Positions 27,349-35,672 of a stretch of DNA of 64,000 nucleotides are shown piece after piece. Position 1 is the stretch's first letter. Each line of letters begins with the position of its first letter. The stretch covers positions 310,001 to 374,000 of the forward strand of contig NZ_JAFLQZ010000004.1 of NCBI RefSeq assembly GCF_017313265.1, given 5' to 3'. Source of the DNA: Hymenobacter telluris. GTDB lineage: Bacteria; Bacteroidota; Bacteroidia; Cytophagales; Hymenobacteraceae. The notes beneath the pieces are model-generated. The model was not told the origin of the DNA, made no database searches, and was given only the letters and a program-made list of their open reading frames with translations. A program made the position numbers and the translations under genes.

Positions 27349-28260
27349 ATGTTGCTGAAAACGAAAATCCCTCTTTCCTACGTGTTTGGGAAGATTAAAT
27401 GGGAAATCATCTTTGTCTTTATTTACGCTGCCATCATTGCGCTGGAGGACCGGTATTTGCACATCATGGAAGTGTCGTTGCCGCTGAGCGTACCCATGGT
27501 ACTAGGCACGATTCTGTCGTTGCTGCTGGCATTTAAGTCCAACCAGGCCTACGACCGGTGGTGGGAAGCGCGCATTGCCTGGGGCGCCATCGTGAATGAT
27601 TCCCGGTCTTTGATCCGGCAGGTGCTGTGCTTCACCGAGCCACCCTACGACTCCGAGGAAGCGCGCACCTGGGTGCAGCGGCTCACCAACCGGCAAATTG
27701 CCTGGAACTACAGCGTGGGCATGTCGTTGCGCAAGCAAATGGACCTCGATAAAATCCGCCGGTACCTCACCCCCGAGGAAGTTGACTTCGTTGCCAAGCA
27801 CGACAACGTACCCAATGCGCTGCTTCAGCTGCACGGCCAGGATTTACGGTATGCGTTGCGGGAAGGCTGGCTGAACCCGTATCAGCAGGTGGAAATGGAA
27901 GGCATCCTGACCAAGCTCACCGACTCGATGGGCCGGTGTGAGCGAATCAAGAACACGGTGTTTCCGGCCACTTACACGCTCTACATTCATTTCTGCCTGT
28001 TCTTCTTCGTGCTGCTGCTGCCCTTTGCGTTGCTGGAAGTGTTTGGCTTGCTGGAAGTGCTGATGGTGGTAGCCATTTCGTCGGCCTTCTTCCTGATTGA
28101 GAAAATGGCCATTCACTTGCAGGACCCCTTCGAGTGCAAGCCCACCGACACCCCGATGACGGCCATTGCCCAAACCATCGAAACCAACCTCAAGCAGATG
28201 ATTGGCGAGAAGCCCCCCGTGCGCGTACCCGCCGAGGACGGCACTTTCTACGTGTTGTAA
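27349..28260 (+). CDS. Bestrophin-like channel (RFP-TM / YneE family)
   Basis: 303 aa. Two hydrophobic segments in the first 70 residues lead into the family signature (LLAFKSNQAYDRWWEAR), then WGAIVNDSRSLIRQVL, and a second membrane pair near residues 205-245 (YIHFCLFFFVLLLPFALL). The C-terminal stretch FLIEKMAIHLQDPFE is also family-typical. Bacterial members form pentameric ion channels in the inner membrane. It is monocistronic, followed by two hairpins, the second a strong terminator. Confidence 0.93.
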   Translation: MLLKTKIPLSYVFGKIKWEIIFVFIYAAIIALEDRYLHIMEVSLPLSVPMVLGTILSLLLAFKSNQAYDRWWEARIAWGAIVNDSRSLIRQVLCFTEPPYDSEEARTWVQRLTNRQIAWNYSVGMSLRKQMDLDKIRRYLTPEEVDFVAKHDNVPNALLQLHGQDLRYALREGWLNPYQQVEMEGILTKLTDSMGRCERIKNTVFPATYTLYIHFCLFFFVLLLPFALLEVFGLLEVLMVVAISSAFFLIEKMAIHLQDPFECKPTDTPMTAIAQTIETNLKQMIGEKPPVRVPAEDGTFYVL

Positions 28261-28285
28261 ACCAGCGCTTCCGGCAGCTACCAGC

Positions 28286-28323
28286 ACGGTGGAGAGACGC
28301 GCCGTGTCGCGTCTCTCCACCGT
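28286..28323. repeat. Perfect palindrome, GAGACGCG type
   Basis: Perfect 16-bp arms (ACGGTGGAGAGACGCG, loop CCGTGT, CGCGTCTCTCCACCGT), 25 bp after the bestrophin stop. It could act as a first terminator hairpin, although only a TTT tract follows. Similar GAGACGCG palindromes are, as I recall, dispersed in several bacterial genomes. Confidence 0.75.
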
Positions 28324-28357
28324 TTAAACTGGCCCATCGACACTCCACAAAAACAAG

Positions 28358-28394
28358 CAGCCCCGGCTTCAACTCATGAAGCCGGGGCTGTTTT
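28358..28394. terminator. Rho-independent terminator between convergent genes
   Basis: Perfect 14-bp arms (CAGCCCCGGCTTCA, loop ACTCA, TGAAGCCGGGGCTG) followed by TTTT on the plus strand and an A-rich stretch before it. It serves the bestrophin gene and probably also the convergent esterase gene. Confidence 0.9.
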
Positions 28395-28418
28395 ATTAGG
28401 TGGCTATGCAGCCGGCAC

Positions 28419-30980
28419 TTACTTCACTACCAGCAGGCGAGTGGTTTTGGTACCGGCAGGAGTGCGGAGCTGGCAGGTGTACACGCCGCCCGGCAATGTG
28501 CGGCTGTCGAGGGTAGCGCTGTATTGCCCACCGGCTTCCACTGGCCCGTTGTAAAGCGTGGCTACCAAGCGGCCCAACGTGTTGTAAACCAACACTTGCG
28601 CAGCACCGGCTTTCACCGCCTTAAAGCTGATGGTGGCCTGTTCGGTAGCCGGGTTCGGGTAGGCTTGCAGCTCACCCGCCGGGCCGCTGCTTACGGCGTT
28701 GTTGGCCAAACCACCCAACGACGACACGCAGCTAGCGTCGCCGGTTACCATCACCGTGACGGTTTTGCTGGCTGAGTTGCCGGCATTGTCCACGCAGGTA
28801 AGCGTTACCTGGTTCGGGCCGACGTTGGCGCAGGTGAAGGTGCTCGGGCTGATGGTCATGGAGGCAATGCCACAGTCGTCGGTACTGCCATAGTCCACGT
28901 CGTTGGCTTCAATCTTGCGCGTGCCGTTCATCAAACTCACCTGGAAGCCCGCCGCCATAATGGTTGGCGCCGTGTTATCCACAAGCATCACCGTGACGGT
29001 TTCACTGGTGGAGTTGCCGGCGTTGTCGGTAACGGTGAGGGTAACCTGGTTAGGGCCCATGTTGGCGCAGGTAAACGTGGTCTTGTCCAGCGTCATGGAG
29101 GCCACACCGCTGCAATTATCATAGCTGCCCCAGTCCACGTCGGCGGCCTCAATGGTGCGGGTACCGTTGCGGTCAATAGCCACCATAAACCCCGCCGCCT
29201 TGATAACGGGCGGGGTGGTATCGGCTTCGGTGCTGGCCCCACCCAGGCCGGTAATGGTGGCGTTGGAAGTGGTAACCAGCAACTTATCCAGCTGAGCGCC
29301 GTCTTCGCGGTACCCGATGGTGAGGGTGTGCGGGCCTACGCTCAGGTTGGAACTGGTGAGCCGCATCCATTGCCAGCCCGAAGTAGCTAGGCCGTTGATT
29401 GTTGCGAAGGCGCCGTTGTCAATCTTCACCCAGTAGCTGTCGTCGTTGGCCGTGGGGCAGTTCAGCCGCGCCACAAAATTGTAGGTGGCGGCGCTGTCTA
29501 CGTTGAACGAGAAAGTCACCTGGCCACTGGGGCCGGGGGCGTTGGCCGTGCTGTTCAAGCCGTTCACTACTATATAGCTACCGTTGGCGGCAGTGGGGTC
29601 GGCTATGGTTTGCCAGTCGGAGCCCACGGCAGCGCAGCCGGCTTCCAGCCAGATTCTTTTCCCGAGCGGCTCGGCGGGCAGCACGGGGTTGTTGGTGCCC
29701 CACCACTGGTACCAGCGCTGGTAGTTCACCAGTGGGTACGGGTTGACGGTGATGTTGGTGTTGACACTGGTGTTGCCCAGCATGAACTTGTCCACAAAGG
29801 CTTCTACTGCTGGCAATTGAGTGCCGGGAATGGCGCAGTGGTTGTGCCCACCGTCGATATAAAAGCCAAACCGGTCCCCCACCCCAAACGTCTTCCACAC
29901 CTCATGCGCCGCCCGCGCCGACACGTAGGCCGAGGGGTTGGCCAGCCACTCGAAATCGGTGTTGCCGGTCACCAGCAAGGCCCGCGGCGCAATCATGGCC
30001 ATCAGCTCGTGGTGGTCGTGGGGTAGTTTGGCTACGTTGCTGCCCGCAAACTGCTGCATGTCGTCTTTGAACCAGCGGTAGTCGGTGGCACCTAGCTTCT
30101 CCACTGCACCCAGCGTTTCGGAAACCCGCCAGGCCGGTGCCCCGCCCCCACCCGACTCCTGGGCAATGGTGAGGGCAATCCGCTCGTCAAACGCTCCCGA
30201 AAACAAAGCCATTTTGCCGGCGTACGAACAGCCGGTTACACCCAGGTGGGTTAAGTCGATGGGCAGGCTAGCCTGCACCAGCTCCAGGCCATCGATGATG
30301 CGGCTCACGCCCCAGGCCCAGGCGCTGTATTGCCCGGCGTTGGTTAGGTTTTGGTCGGGGTAGAGCTGGTAGTAAGGATTCGTTGGCTGCGGATTTCCGT
30401 AGGTAGTTACCTGGTTGTGATTGAACGTGATACGGGCAATATTGCGGCTGGTAAACACCGACGCCGGTACGCTGCCCGAGAGGCTGTTCATGCCGATAAT
30501 GGCCGGAAACGGCCCACTGCCGGTTGGCAGCGAAACCTGCGACGTCAGGGTGAGCGTCTGGCCGTTTTCGGTTACGTTGACGGTGAGCACGCCGGCCGCG
30601 TAGCTGGCCGTAATGTTCTGCGGACGAGCAGGTTTGCGGCCTATTTCGTAGTTCTCAATTTCGGCCTTGATTTCGTTGCGCCGACACTCCCAGTCGCTGA
30701 AGCTAGTGGAGCGGCCCCGGCCATCCGACCACATAAATGGGTCGGGCAGCGGCTCTACAACGGGCAGCTGGTTGAAAGAAGGCAGCGGCGGAGCGGTGCA
30801 AGTGGCGGCCCCGGTATTTTCGGCGGCGTACACCAGCGGCAGCCCCTGCGCGTGTACGCCCAGCCCAGCGCAACTCAGCAGACAGCCGGCTACAAGGCTC
30901 CGGGCTTTCCACTTAATAGGCTTGGCGGCAACCAGCGAGGTTAGAATTTTACTGGAAATTGAGAGAAATGATGTTTTCAT
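28419..30980 (-). CDS. Secreted CE15-like glucuronoyl esterase with CBM-like, Ig-like and T9SS domains
   Basis: 853 aa. Signal peptide to ~45. Residues ~65-410 form an alpha/beta-hydrolase of the CE15 type: nucleophile Ser252 in VTGCSYAGK, acid Glu275 in AQESGGGG, His379/381 in GGHNHC. CE15 enzymes cut ester bonds between lignin and glucuronoxylan. A beta-sandwich carbohydrate-binding-like domain follows (~450-575, ending GYREDGAQLDKLLV), then two tandem HYR/Ig-like repeats (each DNAGNS...VTVM), and a type A T9SS sorting domain (LQAYPNPATEQATISF). It is therefore exported across the outer membrane and acts outside the cell. A LacI-type palindrome lies about 310 bp upstream. Substrate assignment rests on motifs only. 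Confidence 0.85.
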   Translation of the reverse strand: MKTSFLSISSKILTSLVAAKPIKWKARSLVAGCLLSCAGLGVHAQGLPLVYAAENTGAATCTAPPLPSFNQLPVVEPLPDPFMWSDGRGRSTSFSDWECRRNEIKAEIENYEIGRKPARPQNITASYAAGVLTVNVTENGQTLTLTSQVSLPTGSGPFPAIIGMNSLSGSVPASVFTSRNIARITFNHNQVTTYGNPQPTNPYYQLYPDQNLTNAGQYSAWAWGVSRIIDGLELVQASLPIDLTHLGVTGCSYAGKMALFSGAFDERIALTIAQESGGGGAPAWRVSETLGAVEKLGATDYRWFKDDMQQFAGSNVAKLPHDHHELMAMIAPRALLVTGNTDFEWLANPSAYVSARAAHEVWKTFGVGDRFGFYIDGGHNHCAIPGTQLPAVEAFVDKFMLGNTSVNTNITVNPYPLVNYQRWYQWWGTNNPVLPAEPLGKRIWLEAGCAAVGSDWQTIADPTAANGSYIVVNGLNSTANAPGPSGQVTFSFNVDSAATYNFVARLNCPTANDDSYWVKIDNGAFATINGLATSGWQWMRLTSSNLSVGPHTLTIGYREDGAQLDKLLVTTSNATITGLGGASTEADTTPPVIKAAGFMVAIDRNGTRTIEAADVDWGSYDNCSGVASMTLDKTTFTCANMGPNQVTLTVTDNAGNSTSETVTVMLVDNTAPTIMAAGFQVSLMNGTRKIEANDVDYGSTDDCGIASMTISPSTFTCANVGPNQVTLTCVDNAGNSASKTVTVMVTGDASCVSSLGGLANNAVSSGPAGELQAYPNPATEQATISFKAVKAGAAQVLVYNTLGRLVATLYNGPVEAGGQYSATLDSRTLPGGVYTCQLRTPAGTKTTRLLVVK

Positions 30981-31475
30981 ATAGTAGTGGATTATGTGGA
31001 TGAAAGGCAGGTAACTCAGGCGGTGATGGGCATAGGCAGCAGCAGTGGTAAGGGTGGAAAGATGAAATTGATTTTCGGCCGCAAAAGCCAGCCGAGATAC
31101 TGTTGAGCTAGCCTTTGCAATCGATTACGAGAGAAGTGCAATTATCAGCACCAAGCAGCCGGACCAAGCCTGTAGAGCGCAAAAAGGCAGTGAATGGCCC
31201 TACCGGCACTGTGATACCTGAAGATAAAAGGCACCCTGAGCGGCGCTAGCGTGTTTGACGCCGAAGCGAAAAGAGCAATGACCGGAATCGTTTTCGAAAA
31301 CGTTTGCGTACGCGAGGATGCCGGAATAATATTTTCGCTTGTTGTAGCACTTTGTGTTTTGGTTGTTCGCTACTCAACCTGAATAACACGCATTATAAAA
31401 TCAAAATAATTCAATTAGTAGCCTAGGTCTATCCATCACCTTATCCACTGCTTCTACACGACCTATCCGAACACG
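30981..31475. other. Intergenic region upstream of the esterase gene
   Basis: About 500 bp with no supported gene. It holds the palindrome at 31289-31308, an AT-rich stretch at 31325-31430, and presumably the esterase promoter on the minus strand with an unusually long leader. Nothing else recognisable. Confidence 0.4.
31289..31308. promoter_or_regulatory. Candidate LacI-family operator
   Basis: Two overlapping palindromes: CGTTTTCGAAAACG (31289-31302) and CGAAAACGTTTGCG (31295-31308). The second fits the CGnAAACGTTTnCG pattern bound by many LacI-family sugar regulators. It is upstream of the secreted esterase gene, which fits carbohydrate control, but no LacI gene is in the window. Confidence 0.5.
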
Positions 31476-31504
31476 AAAAAGGCTCCAGGTTAGCGCTGGA
31501 GCCT
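31476..31504 (-). terminator. Terminator after the GAF gene
   Basis: 9-bp arms (AGGCTCCAG, loop GTTAGCG, CTGGAGCCT). On the minus strand it is followed by a T5 tract (AAAAA at 31476-31480 on the plus strand), 34 bp after the stop of the GAF protein gene. Confidence 0.85.
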
Positions 31505-31537
31505 CTTGGCTTTACTTCTTGGGCAGTTCGGTGGTAG

Positions 31538-32266
31538 CTATTCTGTCAGGCTGGCCCATAGGTCTGCTACTTCCTTTTTCAGGGCCCGAATCATCAGGTC
31601 TACTTCCTCGTTAATGGAGCGCTGGTAGGCCACGCTGGCCTCAGAATCCGGGGTTTCTTCCCAGCTGGCCAGTTGCCTGAGCGTGTCCAGTCGGGTTAGG
31701 TACTGCTCCAGATTCTCGTAAATCGTTAGCCACTTGGCGGGAGCGTCTTCACCGGTTTGCTGCACTATCAGCCGCAGTTCCAGCATATCCACCACTACCT
31801 CCGCCAGACTCCGCAGGCGCAACTGCTCCTCAACGGAAAAGAACTGTATGTCGCGCCCGATAACGCACAACGTGCCAATATTCTGGTAATCCGAGGTTTG
31901 CAGCGGATGCCCGGCGTAGAAGCGCATGTGCAATTGCTCCACTAACAGCGGCTCCACCAGCCGGCACGGCTCAGCTTGCAAGTCGTGGTACACGCTGGTT
32001 TCGTCCTGCAAAATTGCCACCGAGCACATGCTTTGCTGACGCGCTACCCGCTCTGGCCCCGCCATACCGTAGTTGGCCTTGAACAGCACATGGTCTTCGT
32101 CCACCAAAGAAATGAGCGCAATGGGCATGTTGAATACCTTGGCCGTGAGCCGCACCAGCTCATCAAACACCGCATCCGGCATCGAGCCCAATACACGGTA
32201 AGGTTCCAGCGCCTGTAATCGGGACTTTTCGTTTGGTGGTATTAACCCAGGGATGTTAGCAGACAT
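31538..32266 (-). CDS. GAF domain protein
   Basis: 242 aa from MSANIPGLIPPNEKSRL. Residues ~15-165 form a GAF domain of the type often linked to two-component signalling: ALEPYRVLGSMPDAVFDEL, MPIALISLVDEDHVLFKANYG, CSVAILQD, FYAGHPLQTSDYQNIGTLCV. The C-terminal ~75 residues are helical with no output domain. It could bind a small ligand or act as a partner for a kinase encoded elsewhere. No membrane segment. Transcribed alone, with its own terminator. Confidence 0.88.
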   Translation of the reverse strand: MSANIPGLIPPNEKSRLQALEPYRVLGSMPDAVFDELVRLTAKVFNMPIALISLVDEDHVLFKANYGMAGPERVARQQSMCSVAILQDETSVYHDLQAEPCRLVEPLLVEQLHMRFYAGHPLQTSDYQNIGTLCVIGRDIQFFSVEEQLRLRSLAEVVVDMLELRLIVQQTGEDAPAKWLTIYENLEQYLTRLDTLRQLASWEETPDSEASVAYQRSINEEVDLMIRALKKEVADLWASLTE

Positions 32267-32506
32267 GGGTGCAAAACTTAATAGTCCCAAATCTAGACAA
32301 GCAAAACACTAGTTGTATTGCGGACCAACATCTATTTAGCTGTATTCCGTTAACGGCCTGCTAAAAGCGGATTCTTGCCCGATAAATCACAGAACTGAAG
32401 CAACCTCAACTCTTGTATCCGCTTGTTTATCAAGCCCCCAACGGTGCAGCATCAACCCTAAGCGGGACCCGGCACGTAAGCAGTACGTTTCTGCTCTCAC
32501 TGTTTT

Positions 32507-34198
32507 ATGTCTGCCACCGCTACGCCAGCCCCACCCGCTATTTCGTCTTTAGCGCCGCTCAAAATTCCGTTTTTTCGGATGCTGTGGATTGCCTCGTTCG
32601 TGTCCAACATCGGCACCTGGATGCAGAACGTGGGCGCCGTGGGCCTCATGACCGAGCTAACCCCGTCGCCGGTGCTGGTGGCCTTGCTGCAAACGGCTTC
32701 GGCGCTGCCCGTGTTTCTGCTGAGCTTGCCCGCCGGCGCCCTCGCCGACCTGGTGGACCGGCGCCGGATGCTGATGCTGACCCAAACCTGGATGGCAGCC
32801 GTGGCGCTGGTTCTGGCTACGCTCACGCTGCTGGACTTCACTACGCCTTGGCTGCTGCTGCTGCTCACGTTTCTGCTGGGGTTGGGCGGGGCCCTCAACA
32901 ACCCGGTGTGGCAAACCGTCACGCCCGAACTGGTACCCCGCAACCAGCTACCACAGGCGCTGGCGCTTAACAGCGTAAGCTTCAACCTGGCCCGCTCGTT
33001 CGGCCCGGCACTGGGTGGGTTACTGATTGGCAGCTTCTCGGCGGGGGCGGCGTTTCTGCTGAACGGGCTGTCGTTTCTGGCAACTATTTACATGGTGTGG
33101 CGCTGGAAACGCGAGCCACAGGTGACATCTACCCTCGCCGGGGAACGGGTGTTTGCGGCCATTCGGGGCGGTATTCGCTACGCCCGGTTTGCGCCACCGG
33201 TGCAGCGGATTCTGGTGCGGGGGGTGTGCTTCACGTTTGGGGCCAGTGCCTTGTTTGCGTTGATGCCCGCCGTGGTGGCCCAGCGCCTTACGCTACCGAC
33301 TTCGTTTTACTCGGTCTTGCTCTCGTGCATGGGCGCTGGAGCGGTGTTGGGGGCCGTGCTGCTGCCCCACCTCAACCGTCGGCTTACTATCAACTGGCGC
33401 GTTACGGTGGCCACACTTTCCTTTGCCGTGGGGCTGCTGGGCTTGGCTTTCGTCGATAATAAGGTGTTGCTTTCGGCGCTGCTGGTACTGGTGGGCATGG
33501 CCTGGATGCTGGTGCTCAACTCGTTTAGCGTGGGCGTGCAAACGGTGGTACCGCGCTGGGTGCAAGCTCGTACCATCAGCTTGTATTTACTTACCATTCA
33601 AGGCGGTATGGCGCTGGGTAGCGTGGTGTGGGGTTCGGTGGCTAGCCGCTGGGAGTTGCCGGTGGCTTTAACTGGCGCGGCTGTCTGGCTGGGCTTTAGT
33701 ACGCTGCTGGCATTTCGGTACTCGCTCAGCAACAGCACCGAAGCCCTGGATTTCACCCCCGCCCGCCCCCGCCCCGACCTGGTGCTGGACCAGGAACCTG
33801 CTCCCGATGCCGGCCCCATCATCATCACGACCACCTACCACATCAACCCCGCCGACCGACCTGCCTTTGCCGCCATTATGGATGAGCTGAGCCGTATCCG
33901 CCGCCGCGAAGGGGCTATCCGGGTGGGGCTGTACGCCGATTTGGCGGAGCCGAGCCGGCTGGTGGAGTACTTCATGGTGGAATCGTGGGAGGAATATGAG
34001 CAGCTCCACGACCGGGGCGTGAGCCGCGAAGAAGCCGACATCAAAACCCTGGCCCGCCAGCTCCACCAAGGCCCCGGCAAGCCCGTAGTGGCGCGCCTGC
34101 TCTCAGAACACGCACCCACCGAGCTGGCCGCACGCACCCCCATGGTGCCCGGCAGCACCCGCCTGGTAGCCAGCACCGCCGGCGAAACACCCGCTTAG
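32507..34198 (+). CDS. MFS exporter, EntS-like (MFS_3) with soluble C-terminal domain
   Basis: 563 aa. Twelve membrane helices in the first ~420 residues with family-typical segments (ASFVSNIGTWMQNVGAVGL, ADLVDRRRMLML, NPVWQTVTPELVPRNQLPQA, FNLARSFGPALGG). The last ~130 residues are soluble and include an ABM-like fold (YHINPADRPAFAAIMDEL, VEYFMVESWEEYEQLHDRG). This layout is the normal one for the MFS_3 family, which includes the enterobactin exporter EntS. The substrate is unknown here, and no siderophore synthesis genes are nearby. It is transcribed away from the GAF gene across 240 bp. Confidence 0.9.
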   Translation: MSATATPAPPAISSLAPLKIPFFRMLWIASFVSNIGTWMQNVGAVGLMTELTPSPVLVALLQTASALPVFLLSLPAGALADLVDRRRMLMLTQTWMAAVALVLATLTLLDFTTPWLLLLLTFLLGLGGALNNPVWQTVTPELVPRNQLPQALALNSVSFNLARSFGPALGGLLIGSFSAGAAFLLNGLSFLATIYMVWRWKREPQVTSTLAGERVFAAIRGGIRYARFAPPVQRILVRGVCFTFGASALFALMPAVVAQRLTLPTSFYSVLLSCMGAGAVLGAVLLPHLNRRLTINWRVTVATLSFAVGLLGLAFVDNKVLLSALLVLVGMAWMLVLNSFSVGVQTVVPRWVQARTISLYLLTIQGGMALGSVVWGSVASRWELPVALTGAAVWLGFSTLLAFRYSLSNSTEALDFTPARPRPDLVLDQEPAPDAGPIIITTTYHINPADRPAFAAIMDELSRIRRREGAIRVGLYADLAEPSRLVEYFMVESWEEYEQLHDRGVSREEADIKTLARQLHQGPGKPVVARLLSEHAPTELAARTPMVPGSTRLVASTAGETPA

Positions 34199-34468
34199 AA
34201 CCCATGACTGCTGAGTACGCTCCACCGCTTTGTTGCCAATGGCTTGGGTTGGCATGAAGGCCGTTGGACACATCGTAGCCCCCAGTAGCCATGGCGGTTT
34301 GGACATAAAGCCACGCCTCGGTTTGCTGCACTTAACTCACCTGCCGGCGGGCTTTATTTGGTGCCTTGGTTCAAGATAGACTGCATTAGCAAGCACGCTT
34401 TCATAGTTATCAAACTTTACTGCGGCGTAGCTAAACCAACATCCTCAGAGAGTTTTACCAACTCATAC

Positions 34469-35464
34469 TCATTTGGAGCTACCTGATCTATCACGAGCGA
34501 CCAGACCCAGTAGCGCTTGCCGCATGGCGGCTGCCGCAGCCAGAAGCACAGGGTGTCTTTTAACTAACTGCTTACCCATAGTTGCCAGAGGATGCAAAAG
34601 ATACAGTAAGGCCAATAGTGGTTTTTCTGTTGTGAGCAACGCAAGTTCTGTGGAGGTAGCTCTTTTGGGGCTCACCAGAAGTCGGTGGTACAACTTGCGG
34701 CTGTAAAGTTCTTTCCACGCACGGCGCCCCTGTGAATACGCTTGCAACTCCGCGGCATTTTGCAGGTGCGGCCGTTGCCGGTCCAGCACGGTTAAAGCCG
34801 TGGACAACATCATAGCAATATCGTTCGACATATTAGTGTCGTGTTGCCGATAGGCGGCTAGCGGACGGGTATGATGGCTTACTGGATAGCGACGGGCAAT
34901 TCGCAGGTACACGTCATAGTCTTCACACCCGCGCAGGCTCGAATCAAAGACCAATTCATTGAACACCCAGCGCCGATACATAACCGTTGCGTGCATACCA
35001 ATGTAGTTAGTCAGCAGTAAGTGGGTGTAATGGTTTGTTGTCACCTCCCATCCCTCCTCTTGGCTATGCCCGTTGGCGGTAAATACCTTGGTGTAACCGC
35101 CTGATACAAAGGCCAAGGCAGGATTGGCTACTAAGTACTGTACGTTGTAGGCAAGGGCATCCGGTAAAAGCCAATCGTCGGCGTCTAAAAAGATCAGGCA
35201 AGAGCCTATGCTTTGCTTAATCCCGGTATTGCGGGCGGCCGATAGACCTTGGTTAACCTGGTAAATGTAGCGTACTCCGGAGTGCTTCGCCGCAATAATG
35301 CTGGTATCGTCGGTAGACCCATCATCAACCACAATAATTTCCACCGCGGGGTACTGCTGGTGCTGCGCACTGACAATAGCCTCCGATAGATATGCTCCAT
35401 GATTATAACAGGTAATAATTACCGACACTAACGGAGGGGTAGCTACCATGGAGGAACTAGGCAT
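34469..35464 (-). CDS. Glycosyltransferase family 2
   Basis: 331 aa. GT-A fold at the N-terminus: VSVIITCYNHGAYLSEAI, VEIIVVDDGSTDDT, NQGLSAARNTGI, and the DxD motif in IFLDADDWLLP. GCEDYDVYLRIARRYPV is the usual acceptor-side motif. The C-terminal ~80 residues are helical and basic, consistent with membrane association. It would transfer a sugar from a nucleotide donor to a growing glycan at the inner face of the membrane. It sits downstream of the Wzt/Wzm export genes on the same strand with a 208-bp gap. Start at MPSSSMVATPP; a Met five codons on is possible. Confidence 0.92.
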   Translation of the reverse strand: MPSSSMVATPPLVSVIITCYNHGAYLSEAIVSAQHQQYPAVEIIVVDDGSTDDTSIIAAKHSGVRYIYQVNQGLSAARNTGIKQSIGSCLIFLDADDWLLPDALAYNVQYLVANPALAFVSGGYTKVFTANGHSQEEGWEVTTNHYTHLLLTNYIGMHATVMYRRWVFNELVFDSSLRGCEDYDVYLRIARRYPVSHHTRPLAAYRQHDTNMSNDIAMMLSTALTVLDRQRPHLQNAAELQAYSQGRRAWKELYSRKLYHRLLVSPKRATSTELALLTTEKPLLALLYLLHPLATMGKQLVKRHPVLLAAAAAMRQALLGLVARDRSGSSK

Positions 35465-35672
35465 AGTGGCGGGTACTAGCAGGCAAATAGTGGTGACAAA
35501 CGGCTGTTCCGGACGCTATACCTCCTGACTAGTCCTTGAGCTTCTGGATCAAGCCCGTCTCTTACTACCAAGCTGGCTACAACAAAAATCTGTTCTTCCC
35601 GCGCTGCTTTCCACGCACGATTCATAACAACTGGAATGGCGTAGATACAGCCACTGTTGTGATGAAGGAAGC

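Noticed and set aside
32413..32970. 185-codon frame overlapping the MFS exporter start
   Set aside because: It is out of frame with the MFS_3 gene, whose membrane helices are evident from residue 20 on.
32507..34198. Idea that the C-terminal ABM-like domain of the MFS protein is a novel fusion
   Set aside because: A soluble C-terminal domain of this kind is part of the normal MFS_3 family layout.
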